A stretch of DNA of 29,347 nt, from contig CAYOAC010000007.1 in assembly GCA_964401885.1 (NCBI GenBank), positions 1 to 29,347 of the forward strand, in the 5' to 3' direction. Below are positions 1 to 7,470 of the stretch, one piece after another. The position numbers and the translations under genes were made by a program. Each line of letters opens with the position of its first letter. The stretch's first letter is position 1. Origin of the DNA: JAULZV01 sp964401885. GTDB taxonomy: Bacteria > Patescibacteriota > Minisyncoccia > Phycocordibacterales > JAACPR01. Under the pieces are notes generated by a model. The model saw nothing but the letters and a program-made list of their open reading frames with translations, was not told the DNA's origin and ran no database searches.

Positions 1-185
1 GTAAACTTATGTCAGATGCTTTTGCTGAAAGTAGAACTCAAATTGCACAAAGAATAGATGTTGTTATATCTGGTATTTCTAGAACGGGGGTGAGAGCTGC
101 TCAGCTTGGTACAGAAGAAGTTATTGAAGTATTTTATCAATTATTTAATCCAGGTGAAGCAGAAAAACCTTTAATAATAAAATAA
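1..185 (+). CDS. C-terminal end of a TraC-like protein of a VirB4-type secretion locus (partial)
   Basis: The open frame enters from the left edge (codons in phase with position 3) and stops with TAA at 183-185. About 60 residues are visible, including RTGVRAAQLGTEEVIEVFYQ followed by LFNPGEAEKP. In CPR genomes a TraC-domain protein ending in a similar LxTEExIExxYxLxNP segment commonly sits directly before VirB4, and here the next start codon follows after one base. The identity rests on this tail and on synteny; the N-terminus is outside the window. It is probably co-transcribed and translationally linked with virB4. Confidence 0.6.
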   Translation, partial: KLMSDAFAESRTQIAQRIDVVISGISRTGVRAAQLGTEEVIEVFYQLFNPGEAEKPLIIK

Positions 186-186
186 T

Positions 187-2007
187 ATGGGAATCTTTAG
201 CTTTTTAAAAAATAATACAGAAAACAAAGAAATTCCTAAGATCAGTTCTTTTCTTCCACAAGAAATCTATCAATCTGGGACTCTTGAATTGCAGGATATA
301 ATTGCCCCTCCGGCTCTTAAAGTTACACCAAGAGAAATTCATCTTGGGGATAAAATAGTTAGAACTCTTTTCGTTCTTTCTTACCCAAGATATTTAAATG
401 ACGGATGGTTTTCTCCGATAATTAACCTTGATAAAGTTTTCGATGTTTCTATTGTGGTTCATCCAATTGATACTGCTCAAGTATTGAGAACTTTCAAAAA
501 GAAAGTAGCCGAAGTTCAGAGTCAGATTTCATCGAGAGAAGAAAAAGGTTTAGTTAGAGACCCAATGCTTGATACTGCTTATCAAGATTTAGAAAATTTA
601 AGAGATAATCTGCAACAAGCTCAAGAAAAGATTTTTGATGTTGGGCTTTATCTTTCTATTTATGCTGATGATGTTGATGAATTAAATAGATTCGAATCAG
701 AAATAAAATCTATGTTAGAGGCTCAAATGGTTTATACAAAACCTGCTATTTTCCAACAAGAACAAGCTTTCAATAGTGTTATACCTGTTGCCCAAGATCT
801 TTTGGGTATTTATTCAAAATTAAATACATCACCTCTATCAAGTATTTTTCCTTTTGTTTCTTTTGACCTTACAACAGATAAAGGTATTCTTTATGGAATC
901 AATCGTCATAATTCAAGTTTGATATTGTTTGATAGATTTTCACTTGAGAATTATAACTCAGTAGTTTTTGCAAAATCTGGTTCAGGAAAATCTTTTGCAA
1001 CCAAATTGGAGATTCTCCGATCATTAATGTTTGATACTGAAGTTATTGTTATAGACCCAGAAAGAGAATACGAATATTTGGCAGAATCTGCGGGTGGAAG
1101 ATATTTTAGTATTTCTTTAAATTCTGAACATCATATTAATCCTTTTGATCTTGCTGTTCCCAGAGAAGATGAATCGCCATCTGATGTTTTGAGATCAAAG
1201 ATTGTTAACCTTGTTGGTCTATTTAGAATTATGCTCGGAGGATTAACTCCAGAAGAAGATGCAATAGTTGATAGGGCTATTACTGAAACATACGCCTTGA
1301 AAGACATTACTTCTGATTCTGATTTTTCAGGTGCACAACCTCCTTTACTCTCAGATTTCGAATTAGTTCTTGCTGGTATGGAGGGTGCAGAAAGTCTTGT
1401 TCAAAAACTTTCAAAATTTACAAAAGGAACTTGGGCAGGTTTTATCAATCACCCAACAAATATTGATATTAATAGAAAATTTATTGTGTTTTCTATTCAA
1501 AATATGGAAGATGAACTTAAACCTGTTGCGATGTATTTGATTACTGACTTCATTTGGAGTGCTATTAAAAAAGAATTAAAGAAAAGATTATTGGTTATTG
1601 ATGAGGCATGGTGGATGATGAAATCAGAAGATACTGCTTCATTCCTATATGGTCTTGCGAAAAGAGGTAGAAAATATTATTTAGGTATTTCAACTATTAC
1701 TCAAGACGTTGAAGACTTTCTACGTTCTCCTTATGGTCTACCCATTATTACAAACTCTTCAATTCAATTATTGATGAAACAATCTGCTTCTTCAATTGAT
1801 ATTGTTCAACAAACATTTAACCTTACAGATGAAGAAAAGTTTTTATTGCTTGAATCAGGTGTAGGAGAAGGTATCTTTTTTGCGGGATTGAAACACGTTG
1901 CTATTAAGATTATTGCTTCTTATACTGAAGAGCAGATTATTTCTTCTGATCCAGCTCAAATTATGGCTATCAAAAAAGCAAAAGCAGAATTTGATGCGGA
2001 AAAATAA
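187..2007 (+). CDS. virB4: VirB4-family ATPase of a type IV secretion/conjugation-like system
   Basis: This 606-aa protein is a VirB4/TraC-type AAA+ ATPase, which powers assembly of or substrate transfer through a type IV secretion apparatus at the cytoplasmic face of the membrane. The Walker A motif KSGSGKS is at residues 263-269, followed by a strand ending VIDPEREYEYLAE. The Walker B motif LLVIDEAWW starts near residue 468, with D472 and E473. Further conserved pieces are KRGRKYYLGISTITQDVEDF and a late SSIQLLMKQ segment. The N-terminal half (about residues 1-240) is the VirB4 N-domain and has a coiled-coil-like stretch at 100-150. The ATG lies one base after the upstream stop and has no Shine-Dalgarno. 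It looks intact. The substrate is unknown, since no relaxase or coupling protein is visible in the window. Confidence 0.93.
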   Translation: MGIFSFLKNNTENKEIPKISSFLPQEIYQSGTLELQDIIAPPALKVTPREIHLGDKIVRTLFVLSYPRYLNDGWFSPIINLDKVFDVSIVVHPIDTAQVLRTFKKKVAEVQSQISSREEKGLVRDPMLDTAYQDLENLRDNLQQAQEKIFDVGLYLSIYADDVDELNRFESEIKSMLEAQMVYTKPAIFQQEQAFNSVIPVAQDLLGIYSKLNTSPLSSIFPFVSFDLTTDKGILYGINRHNSSLILFDRFSLENYNSVVFAKSGSGKSFATKLEILRSLMFDTEVIVIDPEREYEYLAESAGGRYFSISLNSEHHINPFDLAVPREDESPSDVLRSKIVNLVGLFRIMLGGLTPEEDAIVDRAITETYALKDITSDSDFSGAQPPLLSDFELVLAGMEGAESLVQKLSKFTKGTWAGFINHPTNIDINRKFIVFSIQNMEDELKPVAMYLITDFIWSAIKKELKKRLLVIDEAWWMMKSEDTASFLYGLAKRGRKYYLGISTITQDVEDFLRSPYGLPIITNSSIQLLMKQSASSIDIVQQTFNLTDEEKFLLLESGVGEGIFFAGLKHVAIKIIASYTEEQIISSDPAQIMAIKKAKAEFDAEK

Positions 2008-2016
2008 TAAATCATG

Positions 2017-2022
2017 TATTAT
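2017..2022 (+). promoter_or_regulatory. Possible -10 box for the 2030 gene
   Basis: TATTAT lies 7 nt before the ATG at 2030 and is preceded by TG without the extra base of a canonical extended -10. It may let the membrane-protein gene be transcribed separately from virB4. The evidence is weak because the region is AT-rich. Confidence 0.3.
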
Positions 2023-2029
2023 TTAATAT

Positions 2030-2611
2030 ATGGCATTACCAACTAAGGATTCAGCTGTTTCCGGAAATATTACCAGATACAAAAGATCTGAACCTTTAAA
2101 TAATAATAGAAATAATTCTGTTACTAGGAGTAAAGTAAATGAACCTCAAAAATATAGCAGTAAAGGATCTACAGAGCAGTCAATTGAAGAAAATGAATCT
2201 TCACAACAAACGAAAAAATCTTCATCAGGGAAACATATCGGTATTTTTGTAGGAGCCCTCCTTTCTTTTTTTGCTTTATTTCTTGATATAACAGAATTAC
2301 TTTTGGATGCAGCTGGTACTTTGCTTGCTGCGGTTGGAGTTGTTTTTGGATATTTAAAAGATTTCACTACTTTAATAATTTTACCGGCTTTATTTTGGGC
2401 TTTAGGTGCACCTTTTTGGAAAGGCAGAAAAGCTAAGAAAAAAATGATTTCTATGGTAAGCGCTTTTCTTGTTGGTCTAGTGCCATGGCTTGGGGCTGTT
2501 ATGCCTGAGACATTAATTTCTGTTATGGTTACAATACATTTAATTAATCAAGAAGCTGATGAAGAACCAGAAATTAAAATAAATCCAAATATAACAAGGT
2601 TTAAAAGGTAA
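2030..2611 (+). CDS. Polytopic membrane protein of unknown function in the VirB4 locus
   Basis: 193 aa, family not recognised. The first ~68 residues are hydrophilic and rich in S, N, K and Q. About four hydrophobic segments follow (roughly 70-87, 89-107, 112-128 and 137-160), with a basic loop WKGRKAKKKM between the third and fourth. A short element appears near both ends: NITRYKRSE at residues 13-21 and NITRFKR at the extreme C-terminus, so both tails carry the same basic motif. The gene follows virB4 by 22 bp and ends at a strong terminator, so it is the last gene of the secretion locus and may be a membrane component of it. That role is inferred from position only. Confidence 0.7.
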   Translation: MALPTKDSAVSGNITRYKRSEPLNNNRNNSVTRSKVNEPQKYSSKGSTEQSIEENESSQQTKKSSSGKHIGIFVGALLSFFALFLDITELLLDAAGTLLAAVGVVFGYLKDFTTLIILPALFWALGAPFWKGRKAKKKMISMVSAFLVGLVPWLGAVMPETLISVMVTIHLINQEADEEPEIKINPNITRFKR

Positions 2612-2624
2612 TATTGGGTTAAGG

Positions 2625-2649
2625 AAGGGCGGCCGTAGGCCGCCCTTTT
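2625..2649 (+). terminator. Rho-independent terminator closing the VirB4 locus
   Basis: A 10-bp perfect stem, AAGGGCGGCC (2625-2634) and GGCCGCCCTT (2638-2647), with a GTA loop and T residues after it. Its high GC contrasts with the surrounding AT-rich sequence. Confidence 0.88.
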
Positions 2650-2650
2650 A

Positions 2651-2659
2651 TGCTAAAAT
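2651..2659 (+). promoter_or_regulatory. Extended -10 promoter, leaderless type, for the uracil-DNA glycosylase
   Basis: TGCTAAAAT fits TGnTAnaaT and ends 6 nt before the ATG at 2666. The transcript would start at or next to the A of the start codon. There is no Shine-Dalgarno. Confidence 0.6.
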
Positions 2660-2665
2660 ACTTCC

Positions 2666-3286
2666 ATGTCAAAATTGTCTGCAATGAGAAATATTGAAAA
2701 TACTTTACTTAATTTAAAGAAATCTCCTTTATATAAATATCGTGTTGAAAATAATTATTTTCCAGTAATCGGAGAAGGAGATTTAAATGCAAAAATTATT
2801 TTTATTGGTGAGGCTCCCGGTAAAAAAGAAGCTTTAACTGGCAAACCTTTTTGTGGTGCATCGGGCAAAGTTTTGGATCATCTTTTGGGGAATATAAAAC
2901 TCGAAAGAAAAAATGTTTATATAACCAATATTGTTAAGGATAGACCTCAAAATAATAGAGATCCAAAACCTGAAGAAGTAAATCTGTATTCTCCATTTTT
3001 AATTGAACAAATTAATATTATAAAACCAAAAATTATTGCTACACTTGGAAGATTTTCTATGGAATTTATTTTGAATCATTTTAAACTATATAAAGAAATA
3101 AAGATCATCTCAAAAATACACGGAAAAGTTTTTAAAGTAAAAACTAATTGGGGGATAGTTGTTATTATCCCTTTATATCATCCTGCCGTTGCTATTTATA
3201 ATAGATCAAAATTGGTTGAACTAGAAAAAGATTTTGAACAACTGAAAAAGTGCGTCATCCCAGCGAAGGCGGGAGTCCTGGAATAA
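2666..3286 (+). CDS. Family-4-like uracil-DNA glycosylase lacking the Fe-S cysteines
   Basis: 206 aa. It resembles the bacterial/archaeal family 4 uracil-DNA glycosylases that excise uracil from DNA at the start of base-excision repair. Visible motifs are GEAPG at residues 48-52, GKPFCGASGKVLD at 59-71, YITNIVKDRPQNNRDPKPEE from residue 85, KIIATLGR and a late YHPA. Family 4 enzymes normally hold a 4Fe-4S cluster with four cysteines, in contexts like NCKKCPLY, IVKCRPP and C-x-P(Y/F)L. Here those positions are L17, S20, D92 and Y108, so all four ligands are absent while the fold motifs remain. The last ~10 residues (VIPAKAGVLE) are encoded by a dispersed palindromic repeat, so the natural C-terminus was probably altered by its insertion. 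Glycosylase activity is inferred from the family. Confidence 0.85.
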   Translation: MSKLSAMRNIENTLLNLKKSPLYKYRVENNYFPVIGEGDLNAKIIFIGEAPGKKEALTGKPFCGASGKVLDHLLGNIKLERKNVYITNIVKDRPQNNRDPKPEEVNLYSPFLIEQINIIKPKIIATLGRFSMEFILNHFKLYKEIKIISKIHGKVFKVKTNWGIVVIIPLYHPAVAIYNRSKLVELEKDFEQLKKCVIPAKAGVLE

Positions 3287-3319
3287 TTCATACTGGATTC
3301 CCGTCTTCGCGGGAATGAC
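3254..3319. repeat. Dispersed palindromic repeat (VIPAKAG/AFAGMT-type) overlapping a gene end
   Basis: A 66-bp imperfect inverted repeat. The left arm begins GTCATCCCAGCGAAGGCGGG and the right arm ends CGTCTTCGCGGGAATGAC. Such GTCATTCCCGCGAAGGCGGGA-like elements are widespread in bacterial genomes. Read in one direction they give VIPAKAG peptides; on the other strand they give FPRRRESS and PAFAGMT. The left arm encodes the last residues of the glycosylase gene, and the element ends 10 bp before the -10 box of the pilin operon. It is much more GC-rich than its surroundings. Confidence 0.85.
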
Positions 3320-3328
3320 AGAATGATG

Positions 3329-3334
3329 TACAAT
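3329..3334 (+). promoter_or_regulatory. -10 box of the pilin operon, deciding the start at 3341
   Basis: TACAAT ends 6 nt before the ATG at 3341, the spacing seen at other first genes in the window. The upstream in-frame ATG at 3323 would lie 5' of this box, so 3341 is the likely start. Confidence 0.55.
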
Positions 3335-3340
3335 ATTGTT

Positions 3341-3793
3341 ATGAAAGGTTTTACACTCATTGAAGTTATTATTTCAATTGCAATTATCGCTGTTCTTTCG
3401 GGCATTGTTGTTAATTCTTTCCAAACTGCTAAATTAAAAAAACAACAACAAGGAATTGTTCAATCAATAGTTTCTTATCTAGAAAAACAAAAATCTGATG
3501 CGCAAGCAGGCAAAGATGGTTCTAATTATGGTGTTAGATTTAATTCTGTAGATTTTGTAATGTTTAAGGGGAACTCTTATGCAACCACAACAGAATCAAA
3601 TATTATCGTTGCAATTGACCCTCAATTTACTCTTTCAGAGACAATTACTAATTCTCAAAATATAATATTCTTTTCTAAGTTAAATGGTGACTCAAATGAA
3701 AATGCTACCATAACTATTTCTCATCTAGGTAACAGAGTATCGCCACAGAGTTTATTAATAGAAAAATCTGGAGTTATTTCTGTGATAGAATAA
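3341..3793 (+). CDS. Type IV pilin / pseudopilin with N-terminal methylation motif
   Basis: 150 aa from the chosen ATG. The protein begins MKGFTLIEVIISIAIIAVLS. This is a minimal class III signal with cleavage by prepilin peptidase expected after G3, then F+1 and E+5, and a hydrophobic alpha-helix for filament packing. An in-frame ATG at 3323 would add MMYNIV but would put the start upstream of the -10 box. The C-terminal part is a beta-rich globular head of pseudopilin type (GspG/GspH-like size). It is the first of four closely packed pilus genes with a 4-bp gap to the next. Likely functions are a type IV pilus for attachment or DNA uptake; ComEC genes are present elsewhere in the window. 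Confidence 0.88.
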   Translation: MKGFTLIEVIISIAIIAVLSGIVVNSFQTAKLKKQQQGIVQSIVSYLEKQKSDAQAGKDGSNYGVRFNSVDFVMFKGNSYATTTESNIIVAIDPQFTLSETITNSQNIIFFSKLNGDSNENATITISHLGNRVSPQSLLIEKSGVISVIE

Positions 3794-3797
3794 AAAT

Positions 3798-4280
3798 ATG
3801 AAAAATTCTTTTAAAAAAGGAGTTAGTGTTGTGGAAATAATAATTGCTGCTGGGATTATTGCGGTTTCAGTGGTTGGTATTGTGGCAGCGATTCAAATCT
3901 ATCTTAAAATAGTGTATCAAAACACTCGTGAGACACAGGCTGTTTTATTATTGGATGAGACATCAGAAGCATTACAATATCTTCGTGATGAAAGTTTCAG
4001 TACAAATATCGATAATAAAACTTTGAATACCGTTTATACAATTTTTTGGAATGGTACTGGGTATGAAATTGGGACCACAACAATTACTTTGCCATATGGT
4101 ATGAGTCGCACAGTTACATTTGAAAACATTAATCGTGACGGTTCTGATCAAATTGTTTCAAATGGAGGGTCGACTGACGAAGATACAAAAAAAGCCGTAA
4201 TCACTATTCAATGGCCATATAAAGAAGAAACCAAAACTCTTACATCAGAATTATTAATTCACAATTTATATGAAAATTAA
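3798..4280 (+). CDS. Prepilin-like minor pilin
   Basis: 160 aa. The N-terminus FKKGVSVVEIIIAAGIIAVS is a prepilin signal with processing expected after G8. V replaces the usual F at +1, and E at +5 is kept. The hydrophobic helix continues to about residue 32, followed by a head with strands such as TLNTVYTIFWNGTGYEIGTT. The length and the VVEIIIAAGIIAV pattern resemble PilV/GspI-like minor pilins. There is no Shine-Dalgarno. It overlaps the next gene by 11 bp, so it is translationally coupled. Confidence 0.82.
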   Translation: MKNSFKKGVSVVEIIIAAGIIAVSVVGIVAAIQIYLKIVYQNTRETQAVLLLDETSEALQYLRDESFSTNIDNKTLNTVYTIFWNGTGYEIGTTTITLPYGMSRTVTFENINRDGSDQIVSNGGSTDEDTKKAVITIQWPYKEETKTLTSELLIHNLYEN

Positions 4281-4806
4281 TGTTAAAAATATAAAAAAAT
4301 CTGGTTTCACTATTGTTGAACTTCTTGTGTATTTGGCAGGACTACTTGCCCTAGGTACAGTGATGGTTTTGATTATTGTTCAATTTTATGGAATGTATAA
4401 AGAAATTATTATGGTCCCACGATCAGATAGGGTTGCGCTGTCTCTTGTCGATCGTATTACAAAAGAAATTCGTTCAGCTGATTCAATTGATACTTTACAA
4501 AGTCAATTCGGAACAACATCAGGTGTTTTTGATTTTGATTCTGTATCGAGCGGAGTTACAACAGAAAAAAGATTTTATGTTGAAAATGGAATTGTGAAGT
4601 ATTCAGAAAATTTAGGAACATTTGGTTCTAAAGTTCAAAATATTACTCCAAAAGATTTATTTGTTTCTAATTTTAATTTTACACTTGTATCAACTCCAGT
4701 ATCGGAAGCAGTTCGATTTAATCTTGAACTTGAATTTGAAACACGTAATTCTATTGAAACAAAATCTTATACTGGGTTTGCAATTTTAAGAGAATCATAT
4801 GAATAA
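4270..4806 (+). CDS. Prepilin-like minor pilin (PilW/GspJ-like)
   Basis: 178 aa. The N-terminus is MKINVKNIKKSGFTIVELLV, with cleavage expected after SG (residue 12), F at +1 and E at +5. A helix of about 25 hydrophobic residues and then a soluble domain follow. The order short pilin, V-type, then this larger J/W-type, followed by an X-type protein matches minor pilin operons in which these subunits prime filament assembly. The start overlaps the upstream gene by 11 bp and the end overlaps the downstream gene by 8 bp. Confidence 0.82.
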   Translation: MKINVKNIKKSGFTIVELLVYLAGLLALGTVMVLIIVQFYGMYKEIIMVPRSDRVALSLVDRITKEIRSADSIDTLQSQFGTTSGVFDFDSVSSGVTTEKRFYVENGIVKYSENLGTFGSKVQNITPKDLFVSNFNFTLVSTPVSEAVRFNLELEFETRNSIETKSYTGFAILRESYE

Positions 4807-6580
4807 ATTAAATACACAAAAAGGGCAAGTTATAATTATTAATACTCTTTTATTTTTTACTCTTTCCACTTCGATTATTTTTGCTGTTACATCTCCTGTT
4901 ATTTCAAGTTTTCAAATAACAAAATCTTTTACTAAATCTAAACAATCTTTTCTTCTTGCAAACTCAGCTGCAAACGAAGCTCTTTATAAATTAAATACAA
5001 ACAAAGACCTAGCTTCATCCGAGGTTGTTAGTCTCGCTCAAGGTAGTGCCATTATTACTACGGCAGATACAGGATCAGGAAAGACAATTTCTGTTGGATC
5101 TGATGTGGAATCTTTTGAAAGGAATTATCAAATCTCTCTATCAACAGGAGAAGGTGTTAGTTTTAGTTATGGGTTGCAAGTCGGGCAAGGAGGGTTTGAC
5201 ATGGCGGGGGGAGCTGGGGTTATAGGAAATATTTATTCAAATGGGGATGTTTTAGGAAGTGGTGGTGTATATGTTACCGGTTCTGTTGTTGCGGCTAACG
5301 TTTCTGACCCCCTTGTCGTAACATCAAATAATAGTGGGACAATAGACCCTCCTACTCAAATTAATTTTGGTGGTAATACGACCCCACAAGATTTAGCGCA
5401 AAGCTTTACTGTAAGTACTACTACTCCAGTATCAAGTGTTCGTATATTGATTAAAAAATCCGGGACTGCTTGGATGAATAACATCACCATGAGAATAGTT
5501 GCTGATAATGCTGGTAAACCAAATAAAACAACTCTTGCTCAGGCCACAATTAGTGCACCGACTGTTACAAGCACCTTTAATTATTTGACTGTTCCACTTA
5601 CATCAACCGTTGTACTTACTCCTGGTAATATTTATTGGGTAGTTTTTGATACTGCAACTACATGGGGGCAATATTATGCGCTTGGTGCAAATGACGCTAC
5701 TTTTTTAGGTGGGCAAGCAAAAACATCTGCCGCGGGTTGGAGTTCAAGTAACGGTGGTACTTGGGTAGCAACCTCACCGACGACCCTTGATGCATATTTT
5801 GATGTTTATGTGGGTGGGAGTACAGGGATTATTAAGGGTATAACAGTTGGAACTGGAGGAGTTGGAGATGCTTGGAGTTTTGAAGTTAAAGATTCGACGG
5901 TCGCAGGAAATGTTTATTGCCAAGCGGGTTCTGGTAATAATAAAGCGTGTGATACTTCTAGATCTAACCCTGTACAGCAATCATATCCAATTTCAGATGG
6001 TAATATAGATGATTGGAAAGCCGAAGCAATTGCAGGGGGATCGACAACAACAATTTCTCTTGGTGGTTCTAGTGTTAAATCAATAGGCCCAATTAAAGTT
6101 AATGGAAATGTTACAGTAGGTTCTGGAGCGATTTTAAATATTAACGGCCCAGTATATATTACAGGAAATCTTAGTGTTCAAGGAGGTGGAAAAATTAGAA
6201 TCAATCCTTCACTCGGCGCAACTAGTGCTGTAATTGTTGCAGACGGGAGAGTTGATTCGGGAGGAGGAGGGGTATTCCAAGGTTCTGGTACTGCAGGAAG
6301 TTACATATTAGTAATAACCACAAGTACATGTCCAACAGGATCGGGTTGTTCGGGGAACAATGCAATTGAAGTTTCTGGTGGTTCTGGTGCTGTTGTTTTA
6401 AATGCACAAAAAGGAACAATTGAATTTACTGGTGGCGCTCAAGCAAAACAAGCTACTGGAAATAAAATAATTATGGAAGGTGGAACAACTGTTACTTATG
6501 AGGCTGGTCTTATGAACCCAAATTTTGTTAGTGGACCATCTGGTTCTTGGAAAGTAGATTCTTGGAAAGAAGTTGAATAG
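4799..6580 (+). CDS. Large PilX-like pilus-associated exported protein
   Basis: 593 aa. The N-terminus MNKLNTQKGQVIIINTLLFF is like PilX/GspK-type minor pilins: a hydrophobic helix after a KGQ, without a clear +5 Glu. Residues ~130-165 are glycine-rich, with VIGNIYSNGDVLGSGG. Residues ~180-345 look like an inserted beta-sandwich (AQSFTVSTTTPVSSVRILIK to PGNIYWVVFD). From ~400 there is a right-handed beta-repeat-like tract with KVNGNVTVGSGAILNINGPV and VYITGNLSVQGGGKI. The tail SGSWKVDSWKEVE is, as I recall, a conserved ending of CPR proteins in this position. It is the last gene of the pilin operon and is probably the tip or adhesive component. Confidence 0.75.
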   Translation: MNKLNTQKGQVIIINTLLFFTLSTSIIFAVTSPVISSFQITKSFTKSKQSFLLANSAANEALYKLNTNKDLASSEVVSLAQGSAIITTADTGSGKTISVGSDVESFERNYQISLSTGEGVSFSYGLQVGQGGFDMAGGAGVIGNIYSNGDVLGSGGVYVTGSVVAANVSDPLVVTSNNSGTIDPPTQINFGGNTTPQDLAQSFTVSTTTPVSSVRILIKKSGTAWMNNITMRIVADNAGKPNKTTLAQATISAPTVTSTFNYLTVPLTSTVVLTPGNIYWVVFDTATTWGQYYALGANDATFLGGQAKTSAAGWSSSNGGTWVATSPTTLDAYFDVYVGGSTGIIKGITVGTGGVGDAWSFEVKDSTVAGNVYCQAGSGNNKACDTSRSNPVQQSYPISDGNIDDWKAEAIAGGSTTTISLGGSSVKSIGPIKVNGNVTVGSGAILNINGPVYITGNLSVQGGGKIRINPSLGATSAVIVADGRVDSGGGGVFQGSGTAGSYILVITTSTCPTGSGCSGNNAIEVSGGSGAVVLNAQKGTIEFTGGAQAKQATGNKIIMEGGTTVTYEAGLMNPNFVSGPSGSWKVDSWKEVE

Positions 6581-6588
6581 AAAATTAA

Positions 6589-6657
6589 AAAAAAGCGGTA
6601 CCACAAGAGTACTTCTATTTTGATAAATCAAAATAAGTCGCCTTAGGGCCGTTTTTT
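6589..6657 (+). terminator. Terminator-like hairpin carrying a 42-bp repeat in its loop
   Basis: The outer stem pairs AAAAAA-g-CGG (6589-6598) with CCG-TTTTTT (6649-6657), with a one-base bulge. The loop is replaced by one copy of the 42-bp repeat described at 6600-6641. It lies just downstream of the pilin operon and upstream of tpiA. Confidence 0.55.
6600..6641. repeat. 42-bp repeat, copy A (upstream of tpiA)
   Basis: The unit starts ACCACAAGAGTACTTC and ends AATAAGTCGC. Its core is an inverted repeat, TATTTTGAT-AA-ATCAAAATA. It is essentially identical to the tandem copies at 8614-8697; copies A and C have GAG where copy B has GGG. All three begin after a GG(C)T and the outer copies are followed by CCTT. 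Confidence 0.9.
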
Positions 6658-6681
6658 AATTTTATAAATATAATCAAGATA

Positions 6682-6690
6682 TGATACAAT
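6682..6690 (+). promoter_or_regulatory. Extended -10 promoter, leaderless type, for tpiA-pgk
   Basis: TGATACAAT ends 6 nt before the tpiA ATG at 6697. There is no Shine-Dalgarno. Confidence 0.65.
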
Positions 6691-6696
6691 ATTTTT

Positions 6697-7470
6697 ATGA
6701 CAGCAATTTCAAACAATAAAACAAAGCTTATTGTTGCTAATTGGAAGATGAATCCTAGAACTTTCAAAGAGGCAAAAAAGATTTTTACAGATTTCAAAAA
6801 AGAAAAAATAAACTACACAAATAAAACAGTAGTTTTTTGCCCCCCCTCTGTTTTTTTAAAGGATTTAAAATCTTTATATACTGGTTCAAAAATATTTTGG
6901 GGTGCTCAAGATGCTCATTTTGAAGAAGATGGCCAATATACTTCAGATATTTCTATTCCGATGATAAAAGATATTGGTGCAAGATTTGTAATAATTGGTC
7001 ATTCAGAAGTTAGGGCTAAAGGTGATACTGATGAATCTATTTCAAAAAAAGTTTTTAAAGCTCTTCAAGAAGATTTGCATGTTTTGCTTTGCGTAGGAGA
7101 AAAAGTTCATGATGCGCAAGCAACTTATCTTAATGTTGTTTCAGATCAGTTAAAAAGTGCATTAAAATATGTCGCCCCTAATTTAGCAAAAAAAATAAAT
7201 ATTGTTTATGAACCTGTTTGGGCTGTTGGAAGAGGTAATAATGCAATGAATACACATGATATTCATTTTATGAATTTGTTTATAAAAAAAGAATTAATCC
7301 ATAAATTTGGTAAAAATATTGGTAATCATGTTCCTGTTTTATATGGAGGTTCTGTTGATAGTTATAACTCAAGTTTAATTTTGGGAGAAGGAATGGTTGA
7401 TGGGCTATTGATTGGACGCGCAAGCTTAAACCCTGGTGAGTTTTCTAAGATAATAAATTCAATATCATGA
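6697..7470 (+). CDS. tpiA: Triosephosphate isomerase
   Basis: 257 aa, a normal length for the family. It interconverts dihydroxyacetone phosphate and glyceraldehyde 3-phosphate in glycolysis in the cytoplasm. The substrate-binding motif ANWKMN has N15 and K17. The catalytic His is H102 in IIGHSE and the catalytic Glu is E172 in VYEPVWAVG. The phosphate loop is YGGSV, and GLLIGRASLNPGEF is near the end. The lid loop reads AVGRGNN rather than the common AIGTGK/R, and HSEVR replaces HSERR, so the enzyme is divergent but has all catalytic residues. It stops with TGA inside the pgk start (ATGA, 4-bp overlap), so the two glycolytic genes are coupled. Confidence 0.96.
   Translation: MTAISNNKTKLIVANWKMNPRTFKEAKKIFTDFKKEKINYTNKTVVFCPPSVFLKDLKSLYTGSKIFWGAQDAHFEEDGQYTSDISIPMIKDIGARFVIIGHSEVRAKGDTDESISKKVFKALQEDLHVLLCVGEKVHDAQATYLNVVSDQLKSALKYVAPNLAKKINIVYEPVWAVGRGNNAMNTHDIHFMNLFIKKELIHKFGKNIGNHVPVLYGGSVDSYNSSLILGEGMVDGLLIGRASLNPGEFSKIINSIS

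Noticed and set aside
3196..3405. Minus-strand 69-aa frame with FPRRRESS and AFAGMT
   Set aside because: This is the well-known spurious frame of the palindromic repeat.
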